NCBI GenBank assembly: GCA_037957365.1
Contig: JARHVA010003262.1
Coordinates: 2,013,501 to 2,077,500 of the forward strand
Direction: 5' to 3'
Length of the DNA: 64,000 bases
From: Torreya grandis
Lineage: Eukaryota; Streptophyta; Pinopsida; Cupressales; Taxaceae
Part shown: positions 24,521 through 36,516 of the stretch, piece by piece
Layout: the number at the start of each line of letters is the position of its first letter
Position numbering within the stretch: position 1 is the stretch's first letter
The notes under the pieces: generated by a model
Databases searched by the model: none
What the model was told of the DNA's origin: nothing
The model's input: the letters and a program-made list of their open reading frames with translations, nothing else
Position numbers and translations under genes: made by a program

Positions 24521-24816
24521 ACTCTCTTGATATTATTAGCTTTCAAAGTCTTCTTGTTATTCAAAGGTCAAGATAGGCTAAGGGTGTTGAACTTCAAGAG
24601 GAAGTTTAGGTTGGAGGAGTGGGTTTATAGGATTGATACCTCTACTTAAAGTTGACCTAGTAAAGACCATGAAGTATGAATAAAATTAATCATAAAACTT
24701 GGTCTAAAAATAGATATTACCTTAAATGGAGTCATCAAATGCTAACTTTAACACCATATGCAGCCATGATGTTGTCAAGACCAACATTCACCTTGACAAG
24801 ATGTCTTTGAGAAAAT

Positions 24817-24835
24817 GGTCCCACCAAGTGTGATA
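24817..24835 (-). other. Primer-binding site of element B
   Basis: Minus strand TATCACACTTGGTGGGACC, seven bases inside the presumed LTR end at 24843. Same motif and spacing as in A and C. Confidence 0.5.
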
Positions 24836-24842
24836 TAAATAT

Positions 24843-25600
24843 TGTCACCAAATATTGCACCCTAAAGATGGTTGAATAATCCTACTCTAATATTTATGAA
24901 ACATTGGATTACCTATAGGCCTATGGGTTGCTTATAGTAGAGATAAACCTCTAGATTTAAGGGCTAGCTCCCTAGATATGACTTTGCTTACTTATCACCT
25001 ACACTACTTGTTTCTTAGATGAAAATGCATAGAAGTAAAAAATAAATAAAATAATATAATTATGTGATACACCATGAATATATCCACTAGAATACCATAT
25101 AATTTCACTAAGAAACATGACTCACAACACTAGTTTCAAAATCTTGAATTGCTCTAACATTAGTATTTCAAACATAGAGGTGATATGCATTGAACTACTC
25201 AAGGTGAGTGAACTAAAGGTCAGATTGTATACGTTAGGGATAATATTTATCCTTAAATATAAATAAATTCACTTGAATACACTTCATGTGACATGTTACA
25301 ATGAAAATAACTTACATCAAAGATGGAAGAGTAAAGATAAGGCAAGGATAGATGTTTATCACTAGACACTTCACTACACACCACTTCACACACTTAGACA
25401 AGATACATTTTGAAATCAAAAATATATTTAAAATATTTATTTCAAAGGCAAAATATATTATCAAACCAATAGGGCTTCACCATACCAGATGTGGATACTT
25501 TATAAAAGCCAAAATGGATTATATTTATAGAGCATGTGAGAGAAGAGAGAAGTGAAGCTCAAAGGTCATAATGAAAAACATAAAGACATGAAAAATAGTT
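24843..25600 (-). repeat. R/U5 part of the 5' LTR of element B
   Basis: Plus-strand TGTCACC at 24843 would be the LTR end. The segment holds the LTR block GTGATACACC (25064-25073) also seen in C, F and G, and a TATA box at 25521-25532. The far end of this LTR cannot be placed because no second copy is in the window. Confidence 0.45.
25521..25532 (-). promoter_or_regulatory. TATA box in LTR B
   Basis: Minus strand CTCTATAAATAT preceded by a CT-rich run (CTTCTCTCTTCTCTCACATG), the same arrangement as in LTRs F and G. Confidence 0.5.
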
Positions 25601-28600
25601 ACATTATATGATAAAGGAGTGTCAAATATACCATGAGAGTCTCCTTGGATAAGTGTCCATATGAAGCTTGAAAAACTATTCAAATTATCGTAGGGTCCTC
25701 AAATGGCCTTCTTAAAAACTACCTTCATGATGAAGAATCTCTTGACTACTCAAAATTGAACTAGGAATACTTGACACATTAAATATCTTAGGTAGGTTAG
25801 AAACAAGCTATGATAATCATCAAATTCATCCCTAACTAATATCCCTCTTCATGACACTTATACTCATAATCTATAGTCATTTATTGGTATTTTAGGCCTC
25901 ATTCTTCACATTTATCATCAAGGTCACCTTCATTTACTCAAATAAATTCATGAAAGAGGTTTTAATACACCTTTATAAATTCCATTTATCTTCACTCCAT
26001 GAATTATACCTTTAAAAGATCTAAAAACAAACTTATCTTCTCACTAGGAAATCACTTACTCTTTTCACTATCTATCTAAGACTACCTATGATGAATGGTG
26101 TATCAAAGATGTTTATATGATTTTATATGGATATATATTAATATATAATTATAATAATTCCCTCTTAAACTCATCCAATGGTTCTCATCTACTAATTCCA
26201 TTCTTCACCTATAAAATTAAAAAAAAAACCTACAAAGACCTTGAAGTTAACTTGTCCATACAAGTAAGGTACGAACCAATTTGATGTCTAGCTAGCCTAA
26301 AATAGTATTCAACAAGTATAAAAAATTTATAAGGCCAAAATACCCCTATTGAATTAATCTCATTGGATATTTCCTTCATCATGTCTTAGATAGGGTTTAA
26401 GAAGGGTTTTGAGTTATTTTTCTTCTTAGTAATGGTTCATAAAAACCAAACATACAAATACCAAAAAAATGTCACCAATACCAAGTTTATGACCCTAATT
26501 AAATACCCCTATCTCCTTAGGTTACCATTCAATGTATATGTATAGGTATGAGTCCTTAAAGATGGTCTCTCAAGCTTTAGAGTGCATTTTGGGTACCCCC
26601 TAAAGTGATTTTAGGCCAAAAATGATCCCTCTATGAAATCCTATGAAAACTAATGGTTCTAACTCATCCTAAACTCTCCCTTAAATTTAATCACATGTTT
26701 TATAATGATCATGTGGTCAAAAAAATGGAGCTAGGAAACTGTAGGGCTTAGGCCTAGTTCTAGGCCTAATAGTCCTAACTGTATTTGATGGCCTATGACC
26801 ACTTGTGAATGGTTTCAATAGCTACATATTCTTATTATCACTCCTTTATCTTAATAAAAACCTTTCAATTCATTCCATATTTCTTCAATACTCCTTATTT
26901 TATCCTCCTACTATCCACACACCAATCTTATAGTTTCATTATTATTAGGAGTGCCCTTTGTCTGAGATAAAATAGAGGGTAGCTCCCCTATTTTATCAGC
27001 CTAATTGAGGATATGAAATGTTATATTAGGTCATGAGTACCTTATACACCAAATTTCAAGGCTATAAAAAACCCATAAACCTCTCAACATCATGAATCTC
27101 TCAATATTGGCTTCTCAAACCTAGGGACTATGCAAGGTCTAAAACCTTAGGCTGAGTATGAAGTTAAAATAAGTATTTGCTATATTTCCTTACTCTTATA
27201 TCCTCATAAAGTTTTTTTCACCAGTTTTGGAGTGTTATCAATCATATTAAATCCATCATCAACCTCTTCCAACTTTCCAAACTACTTCATTTAATTGCCT
27301 AAGCTAGTATCTCTACTATAGCAGATTGTAGGTGCATTCACCTTAAGAAAATGAGGTTCTTGTGGGTGTCTATTAGGTCCTAGGTATTGCATCTTCCTTT
27401 CTTGGTTACATATTGAAATTCATTAGGTCATCTCCCACTTTAAATAATAACTATACCTATATACCATGTTCTCAACTCCCATCGCTAACACACTGTAGGT
27501 TTACAAACTGACTGTAGATACTATTTAAGGAAAATGAGACTTGTAGGTGGTCATATGTATGATTTTACTTGCATCCATGTTTCTCTTCTATTCATTATAG
27601 ATAATTTCACACCTAAATGATCTCATTTTATTCCTATATACCATTGTTCCACTTCAATACTATAATTCACTACAAGTTACATTGCTTATAGTCATTTCCA
27701 TATAGTGTTTACTGAGTGTTTCAAGTCAAGACCTACCTAAGTTAAAAATCACTCAAATACCACTCTACCTTAGTCAAGAAACCACTTTATTGTGTAAAAT
27801 AATTTCCATTAGGCTTGGGATACAATTTGGAAACAATTAAGTCTATCTATACCTCAAGACACTATATCATGAAAAGACTAGTATATGGGCAAAACATGAG
27901 TCAGAGAAACTAAGGTAAAATGTCTCAATTACAACATTCCAAACTTTTGAACAAGGCCTTAGGTATGTCTAAAAGAAAGTGACTTTAATATTTTCACCAT
28001 TATTCTTATATATCATATCAAGCCTCAATTAACGTTTCAAATGATCTCAAACACCATCATCTTAACATTCTCAGACCTATATCTGTTGGCATCAAATCAC
28101 TGTAGGAACTACCTATAGGTGAGGACATTATAAGACTATGTGTATTGAACTAGTATTCAAAACTAATATCTAACCTATTTCAATATTTAAAAATTACTAT
28201 TTTCTCTATGTCATTCTTCTCACCACCTTTAAAACCTCTTATCTCATTACCATGACTATTCAAGGCCAAGTTACACTTGGTTTTAGTTGACTGTTACAAG
28301 AAAATTGACTGTATAATTTTGATTATGTTTTACTCCATCAACCATAGTTACTTGATACTAATATTTGAAAATATAAATAAAAAATATACCATTATATGTT
28401 ATAAATAACATCACCTTTGATTTTAAATCCAATACAATAAAATTAAACTCTATTATTGATGAAACCTTGTCTGTAGATTGTAATGGAGTCTCTAACTAAT
28501 AGAATGAGATAGTCTAGGACCATTACTTGATGTTCACATGTGAAACTATACTAATAATAACATGATAATTATTATCACACTCTCTAATAACATGTACACC

Positions 28601-29450
28601 ACTTTATTTTTACATAATAATCCAAATAGAGAAGAAAACTAAAGGGTATAGGGATGTGTATGCAAAAAAGAAGAGCTAACACTCTTAACAATAGTTCATA
28701 GAGCACCTATGACCAATAATATTAATATTTACATGAAGTTAAATTAAATTGAGAGTAATATCATCCCTCAAAATATTTTTCTCCAACTCACCTCCTCCTA
28801 TTTGTACTAGGCTAAAATTAGTTGACCATTTTAGCTTATCTAAGAGAGCGATAGGAAAGATAGGTCAGTTTTTACCATTTTATAGACCTATAAAAGCTAC
28901 CCAAGTGTGGAAGTGAATTGAGGTTACCTGAAGAGACATTATTTTAGTTATACCATGTGCCAAAGGTGTTTTAGAATCCATAAAACAACTAAAAACTACC
29001 ACTTTTTCCACTGATATTATTTTGATGTTGCACCTACAATTTGTCAATTTTACAATAGTTCTTCTGACATATTCTTACATGGGGATGTTGAATATTATTT
29101 TGGAACACTTGTCCTCTTATGAAAACCATGAAATATAAATAAATGACTCAAAATTTGACCTAATAATTACTTAGGATAAACTAAAGACAAATATGACAAA
29201 GATAAACATATGTTTGACATTATTAAAGACCATAGGACACATTTTACACATAGTAGACCCTTATAATAAGTTTGACTATATAGGGGGTTAACCTAATTTG
29301 ACTTGTGGTCAAATTTTTTAATAGTAACACTATAGGAGTATACCTCACCTATACTGATATCTCAATTAAACTCTATGGTGTATTATAGTAACTACGTTTG
29401 GAAATATAACTCGTAATTGTGGTGTGACTTCCAATGGGACTGATAAAGGA
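25601..29450. other. LTR-like non-coding sequence
   Basis: Nearly 4 kb with no recognisable domain. TGTAGG-type motifs recur between about 27330 and 28110, as in the long LTRs of element C, so at least part may be the U3 of LTR B. Where LTR B ends and the 3' part of element D begins is not visible. Confidence 0.35.
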
Positions 29451-29459
29451 TACACATAT

Positions 29460-29800
29460 GAAATAACCTCAACTATGATCACCTAATTAGCATGTATATA
29501 TTTGAGTCATTTGTGCATGGTGGATGGAATGGATCATATTTTTTTAATCCATGTCCTACCTAATAACATGTCAAATGTTCTTACACTAGGTACTATTAAG
29601 AATCTAGTGGCCACATGTACTAGTCCAACATGTAATGGAAGTACAATCTCCCCGATGGAGCTCTAAATATGGACACTAAAACCAATAATAATTATGTTAT
29701 TAAGATAAATTTGATGTTATAAATAACCCAAATGTTATATAAGTGTGATATTTCACATGTTAATACTTGACCCATTATCAACCATAAAACTTTAAATAGG
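29460..29800 (-). pseudogene. Protease of element D
   Basis: Minus strand: MVDNGSSINM (active-site Asp present, D-N-G), a Gly-Phe/Ile-Gly-Glu-Ile region, then VATRFLIVPSVRTFDMLLGR and TWIKKI, ending SIPSTMHKLKY with stops. LLGR.WI followed by PS.(M/L)HK.LKY is characteristic of Tat/Ogre-type Ty3 proteases. Clearly a different family from A, B and C. No RT follows in this direction. Confidence 0.75.
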
Positions 29801-30049
29801 ATGATGATTAATTTAGGCTCATACAAAGAGTGCATATAAATTTGAATCATCATCAACAATATATTATTCTAAGAAATTGATGAGTGGTCTAGTTGGTACT
29901 ATAGTATTATACATACCAATTATATTATGTATGTGCTAAGCATCCTCTATAGTATTGTGATATGATATTAGTGGTGGATGTCCATAATACATATAGTGAA
30001 CACCTGAAGTGCCCCCTACCTCATTAGTTATATGATTTGGAAATGGATC

Positions 30050-31330
30050 TAAAATTATTTTCAATGCCTTGGATTTCATTTATTTTTACTTTGGATGCCT
30101 TTGTGGGTGTGCCCACATCTATGATGTTTTCCTCTATTATATCTTGTATTTTATTTTTCAAATTGATGCATCTATTTATAGTATGGCCTAGTGCCCAATG
30201 ATAATTTTAGAATGCATTGGAACCATATCTTTTTTGAAGAGGTCATGCCATATCAACCTCTTTTTTTGGAGGGATATATGTGAGATTTTATTCTATGAGT
30301 TATTGTAAAACACATGCTGATTATTTTGGAAGGTTGGTGAATACTCTCTGTGGAAGAGTTGATAAAACTAGGTGATGAGATGGATCTGAAGTTGCGTTAA
30401 TTATGGACTTTGGATCACTCTTATTTTTAGTGGCCCTTAATTTATATGGAGGCTTATTATAACTCTTATTAGTTTATTTTTATCCACTCTTATATTTTAA
30501 TTTACCCATAGAGAGAAGCTTCACTTCGCTTTCTTTCACTGTGTGACATAAATATGTTAATATTAGAATCTTCTTAAACAACATAACTTCATGCAATGCT
30601 AGTAGTAAGCTTTATTTGAATATGTCTTGGAGCTCTTTATCTACCATGGGGATAGTCATCTTTGTCGAAATAGTTTTATATCACAAGACATATTCTGTAA
30701 AAGGCTCATTATATTTTTGCTTTAGTTGTTCCACTTTAGCGTATGAGATCTTATTACTAATGATAATTAAAAAGTGTGCTAAAAACATATCTTCCAATAG
30801 ATTTAATGTGGTTATATATTGATTCAAAATATCATAGAATCATTTTAAGGCATATTCCTTTAAACTATATGGTATCAACTAAGTAAGGAGCCAATCATTG
30901 GATATATAATCCAAACATGCTATGTGGAATCCTCATAGATGGTGCTTTAGGTCACCCTCACCATTATACAAGGTAAACTTAGGTGTCATGAATCTCGATG
31001 CCAAATGAGTTTTCATAATGTGATGTGCTAAAGGTGTATGTAAAATAACATGAGAAACCAAGGCATGTTATGGCCTAGTATCACCCTGCTCAAGATGTAA
31101 CACCTTATCCTATAGAGAATGAATCTCATGCATAAGGGATTTACATCTAGAGAGGAAGAACTAGACAAAGGAGGTTTTTTAATTAGTGAATATTATCTAG
31201 TTAAACTAGGTTGTTTTATAAGCTGAGTTTCCCCGAATGTAGGTGTAACAATATTGTCATCTGGGGGTATAGAAGATTGACCATTATTTGATTTGTTCTT
31301 TATTTCCATTATCACTTAAAAAATCTATGC
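30050..31330 (-). pseudogene. gag of element D
   Basis: Minus strand: NGQSSIPPDDNIVTPTFGET near 31270; THLASRFMTPKFTLYNGEGD and FHIACLDYISNDWLL near 31015-30890; SLKEYALK.FYDILNQYIT near 30870-30790; and a zinc-knuckle-like NYHWALGHTINRCINLKNKI near 30215-30140 (first Cys lost). These match the usual plant gag pattern PKF..Y.GEGD..EHL and CxYHxxxGHxTxxC..LKxxIQ. Many stops. Confidence 0.8.
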
Positions 31331-32280
31331 ATGATCCTGGATCTATTATCTAAGTCTATATTCGAAACCCTATAAAATATCATCCTTATTGATAATAATA
31401 TTTTCATTGTTAAGTGGTGAAGACTGTCATAATACCCATCTTATGTAATATTTTGATCTTGATTGTATTGCTCATCTTGTACTTTATTATTTGGATATGA
31501 AAGAGTGTTAGACACAACTTTTCTAGGTGTAGATGTATATACATGATAAAAACTAGCATATTCTAAAGATTTTGTACATGTAATTCTATTTGCCAATAAT
31601 GTGACCTTTTCACTTAATAAATAATTTTAATTTTATAATTTTGATATTATCTTTCTCATACCAATAATTTAATCCCTTAGAGTCTCATAAGTGCAAACCT
31701 TGGTTTATTTTGATTAAACATGTAGGCACACACCCTATAGGTGAGAGGTGGAGACATGGATAGGCTAAGTATGGGAATTAGTAATAATAGTATAGGTCAC
31801 ATCATCTTGTGTAGTGATAACATGGACCTAGTTAGAGGGAAATTATATATCACCCTCATGGAGATGAGGAGGAGAAGGATATTATTTCCTATACATAGGA
31901 TATGACATTAAAACTTGAAACATGGCTGTTAGGGTATTAAATTTATGGATTAATTCTAATAAACTATATTATAATTTATCCCCTATGTATGTAAGGATTT
32001 ATTTCTTGATTGAATTCTAGATAAGAGAATAATAACATGTTAGAGATAGAATGAAATATGACATGCATTTTAACTAGTATAAAGCATCATGTAATATGTG
32101 TTTGTGTCATCTTTGAATTCATTCCAAATGAAAGGAAACAATCATGCAAAGGAAGATAAAAAACTTTGTATTAAAAAGTGATAAACTTCATCTATCAATA
32201 TTATAATGATTATATGAAATACAAATCATAAAATATAAGGATCTAAAATCTGAGTGTAGGTCTTAGAAGGCTAGAAACAT

Positions 32281-32312
32281 AAACCCTAAGGTTATTTAGG
32301 GTTAGGGTTTAT
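32281..32312. repeat. Short telomere-like motif
   Basis: AAACCCTAA, then TTTAGGGTTAGGGTTTA a few bases later: about three degenerate plant telomere units in opposed orientations. Too short to mark a chromosome fusion. Confidence 0.5.
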
Positions 32313-32946
32313 GAAATATTCAAAGTAAGTCAGGTTCACCAAATGACTTAACTATTTTAAGGATTATGGAGTTTAAGCCCTAGGTTTTTAAAGGTTTGAG
32401 TATAGTGAATCAAGGTAGAAATATGCAATAAATATAGCCATTGATTTGTAATATAAATGATGTAATTTGACCTTTATAAAAATGACAATAGATAATGTAA
32501 ACAAGTTCTTAGATAAAAATTGACTAAAATAAGATATTTAGAGGCTATAGTCTAAGATAGAGGCTTATTCGAGTGTCATGGATAGGACCTATGTGTTAAA
32601 ACCCTTTTGGACAGTAGTTCTCTAATTGGATATTATCACCATGTGGTGCTAGTGTCCCTATTTTGGCATTAGTTTCCAATATGTAGAATTATTTAAAGAT
32701 TTTTTGTGCACTTGGGTCTAGGTCTGCCAAGCATGTTCCTATCCACATGAGTTCAAGATCTCTCTAGATAACTTATTTTGACTAATTTTTTATACAAACC
32801 CTAAACCTCCATGTTTTTAAGGCATTTAATTGGAAAAATTAGTAAAGTGTGTTATTATTGGGGTAGGTTCGACATCCTCAATAGCCCATTGTGATGAGAT
32901 TTGCCTACATACCAATACTCTGAATAGGGATCAATCATGATGTAGT

Positions 32947-32965
32947 TCTCCCCACCTAAGTGTGA
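32947..32965 (-). other. Possible primer-binding site of element D
   Basis: Minus strand CTCACACTTAGGTGGGGAG resembles the B site with one extra base. It lies about 1.6 kb upstream of the first recognisable gag D motif. Weak. Confidence 0.25.
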
Positions 32966-33595
32966 GTGCAAGTGCAAGTGAAGTTATTATGAATGTTGGT
33001 TTGAGTCCTTTCAATTTTCTTGAGATTGGAAATCTAAGTAATCTGAGCTTAAGAATGTTGTATATGGTTTTATGTATAAGTAAGGTATAATAGGTTTTGA
33101 TAACCTTGATTATGCATAGCTTGTTTTGAGTTTATTTATGTAATTTACATCTAATTTCTAAGTGGATAAAGGGCTAAAATACATGTGTATATATATAGTG
33201 ATTTTGTGGGTCTTAAAAGAGGTCTAGGATAACCTTAGGTTGTTTTTCCATTTGAAAATATATCCACCAATAATATAAGGAGAGAAAATGACAATAACAC
33301 CTAAATTGGGACAATAGCACCATGGGGTAGTATTGTCCAAATTATGATGCTAGTGTCCAAGTGGCATACCCTAAGGAACTAAGAGATATAATGTTAAATT
33401 GAGGGTCTATGACTTATTTAGGTATGTTTATGGATGTGTGTGGCTTGTACAAAGGCTAGATAAGTGTTTAAATAGGCCATAACATAGTTATATAACTAAG
33501 CTAGGGATGGTTAATTTCAAGTAGCACTCTTAGCACTCAAGTGTCATTTTTAGATGATTACAAAAATTAACTATATATGTGTTCTGGAACCATTT

Positions 33596-34640
33596 CCCAC
33601 ACCATTCATAGAATATATTTTGTAAGGTGTCATTGGTTATGAAATCTATACCTTTATTGATTATTTTTTAGGCTATCATCAAGTATAAATTACTAAGGAA
33701 GATAAGGCAAAAACCTCTTTTACCACTAAATGGGGGTCCTTTGCATACAATGTTATGACATTTGACTTTAAAAATTCACTAATAGAGTTTTATCATATTA
33801 TGGTATAGGCCTTTAAATATTTCATCCATAATTTCCTTCAAGTCTATTTGTATGATTGGACAATATATATGGTTTGGTGCATGACCATTATGTTAATTTG
33901 TGCCTCATGCTTGAGCATTGTTAACAAATTTTAATAGTTTTAAACCTAAAAAAGTGTATATTTGGTTCACCTTTTGGGATCTTGTTAGGTCACATCATTT
34001 TTTAGGATGGATTTCTCATGGATCTAGCTGAGATAGCAGTTATTATTTAACTTTCACCTCCAACCTTTCAGTGTAAAGTTCACACCTTACTTGGTTATAT
34101 AGGCTATTATCATAATTTTTTTTGTATTTATGCTAACATAATATCTCTATTAGAATTTCTTAAAAATAAGGGTGCTTTTATCTAGACTAAACATCATCAA
34201 TAAGAATTCAAGGCCATAAAGGAAAAATTGATAAATACACCCATCCTCTAATTTTTAGACTATATAACACCATTTCATGTACACGTCGATGCTTCTAGCA
34301 TGGTGATGGGCATTACCCTTGTGTATCATATTGAAGGGAATTTAGATCATCCTATATATTTCACTCATCACAAGCTGACACCGATAGAGAAGAATTACTC
34401 TACTATAGAACGGGAAGCCTTATCTAGGGTATATGAACTTCAAAAAAATTGATAGTACTTGTTAGCCACTCATTTCACCTTATTTACATATCATGAGTAA
34501 CTCAAGTACCCTTTGAATAAACCAATATTGTATGGAAAATTTTGTCTATGGATTGTTCTCTTTTAGGAGTTGTAATTCTCTATGATCATAAAACCTAGCA
34601 AAGTGAATTTTGGTCCCAAACATCTTGTTAGCCAAATTTT
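33596..34640 (+). pseudogene. Element E: RT-RNase H fragment of another Ty3 element
   Basis: Plus strand: PFPTPFIEYIL, TFIDYFLGYHQV, EDKAKTSFTTKWGSFAYNVM, QVYLYDWTIYMVW (the YxDD box reads YLYD, so the first catalytic Asp is lost), then RNase H with PFHVHVDASSMVMGITLVYH, IYFTHHKLTPIEKNYSTIER, EALSRVYELQKN and TLFTYHE.LKYPLNKP, ending KPSKVNFGPKHL. It starts mid-RT and lacks integrase. Opposite in strand to all other pol copies and from a different Ty3 family (HVHVDAS...EKNYSTTEREAL type). Confidence 0.85.
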
Positions 34641-36516
34641 TGATACCATAGGATAGTGTCATAAAATTAGTCCTTTTACAATGCATGTTATCATAGTTTA
34701 ATGTAAATTTGACAAGTTTAAAGTAATGTTCATTTTCATCATATGTTTGTCTAGTCACTTTATGTCATACTACAAGATGGTTCAAGTGATGCTAAGGGTT
34801 TAGGGTGCCTTGTTAAGTCATATTAAATGTGTCAAGGTCATGTTATACTCCCGCTATTTTATATAAGTTCTCAAATATGTTTCATGTTGTATCCAAGGTC
34901 AATAAGTCATTTTCAAATCTTCTATAGCTCACTAGCATGTAAAATTTTCAAAACCCACTTTAAGACCCAAAAAGGGTGAAAAAAACATAGATAATTATTT
35001 TAAAATGACTTTTTAAGAGTGTTATTATGGGCTTTGGTATGAATTTCATGATAAGTCAGTTTTAAATGAAGAAAAGTATTACAAGTGACTTTCAATGCTT
35101 AGAAGAAGATAATCATTCACTTTTATAGATTAATAAGGATTATTTTAAGGTGAAAATGGTTCAATATATGTCTCTTCATCTTCCCCAATTCAAATCTAGG
35201 TTTGGAGTGTAGCTACAGGTCTAAAGAAGGCATAAAATACTCCCTTTCCTCCATCAACTCCTTAAGAAGCTTGTAAAGACCAAATTTAGATGCTTGGTAC
35301 ATATAGAGGAGAGAAAATTGAGACTTTATAATTTTACTATAGTATGGGGTTACAATGTTTTTAAATTAAATGGGCATAGTTCTCATATTGGTGGCTCCTC
35401 CTTTATGAACAATCCTTAAGAAGATAGGGTGGTCTAAAACCCTATACGCTCAATTTTTCTCCTTAAAATGACAATTTGAAGTCAGTTAGAACCATGAACA
35501 AAATTTTATATAGTCTATAAGGCCTATAAATACATCCCAAATGATATTCCAATCCCTAATTAGCACATGTGACCTCAAAAATGAATAATGTTTCATGTTT
35601 AGAGTAGATTACATGGTGAAAACATGGAGTTTCTGATGTTACATGATTTTCAATAGTTTAGAATATGAGTATGAATATATCCCATAATATTTTCAATCAC
35701 TCTAATTATATTTATTTCCATTAATTATTATCCATGCCCACACCACACCCACAAGCTTCTCAACATGATGGTAACTTGTAGATTCTCACTAGTACTCACC
35801 ATTCATCAATGTATAAATAGAGTCTTAATGTTTTGAGAGTATTTTGCTACCTAAAAATAAGGATAGGTGGTTGTTGTTGTGTTTTGGAGTTTTTTAAATA
35901 ATTAAAAACCTATTCAAATCATTATTAAGACCTAAAAAGGCAAATGAATTCATGCTATGATGACTCACCAAAAGACTAGTACCCTACAAGTGAAAGAGCA
36001 ATAAGGTCTTGTTTATGAACATCAAGAAACTAGTAATGTGGCATGGTTTCATGTGAAATACAATGACATGTAATATATTTAAATATCCTTCAAACATGAA
36101 TGATCACTTCAACACTAGTTTTTCCAAGTAACATACAGTGGTTTTAGGCTAAAGACTGTGGATATGTAACCAAGCAAAGAGGTGAATTGAAAAGGGTAAT
36201 AAATATTGCCTTGTCAGTGTATTATGAGGGTTATAAAATTATGATAAATATTATGGGACAATGGAAGGATTTATTCATTTCTAACATGGTCCAAAAAACA
36301 TGGTAAAGGAGCCTAAAATGATAAAAAGTAGACCTACAGGTCTACAAAGTTGTCTCTTTTTCATATGAAATGCATGAATTTTATATTAAGAGCTGAGGTT
36401 TGAAGGATAAAATATGGATGGGAAATATATGTAGACACTAGAGATTTTTTTAGGTCAAATGGAGGATAAATTATGAGTGTATATCCATTATGAGCTCTAC
36501 AAATCCTATGGCATGT
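34641..36516. other. Non-coding sequence between E and element C
   Basis: No domain on either strand; the minus frame at 34546-34758 is antisense to the end of E. It contains an 18-bp hairpin at 36328-36345, GTAGACCTACAGGTCTAC, with 8-bp arms around AC. Confidence 0.4.

Larger units (their letters stand above)
31331..33595. other. Element D leader and flanking non-coding sequence
   Basis: No domain found. It contains a short telomere-like motif (32281-32312), a possible primer site (32947-32965), and motifs like GACAATAGCACCATG at 32630-32660 and 33290-33360 that recall the ACAATACCA cluster in element I. Confidence 0.35.

Noticed and set aside
25601..29450. Host gene with introns
   Set aside because: No open exon-like stretch with codon bias or a recognisable domain; sequence resembles the long LTRs.
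34546..34758. Minus-strand 70-codon open frame
   Set aside because: Antisense to the conserved RNase H end of element E on the plus strand.
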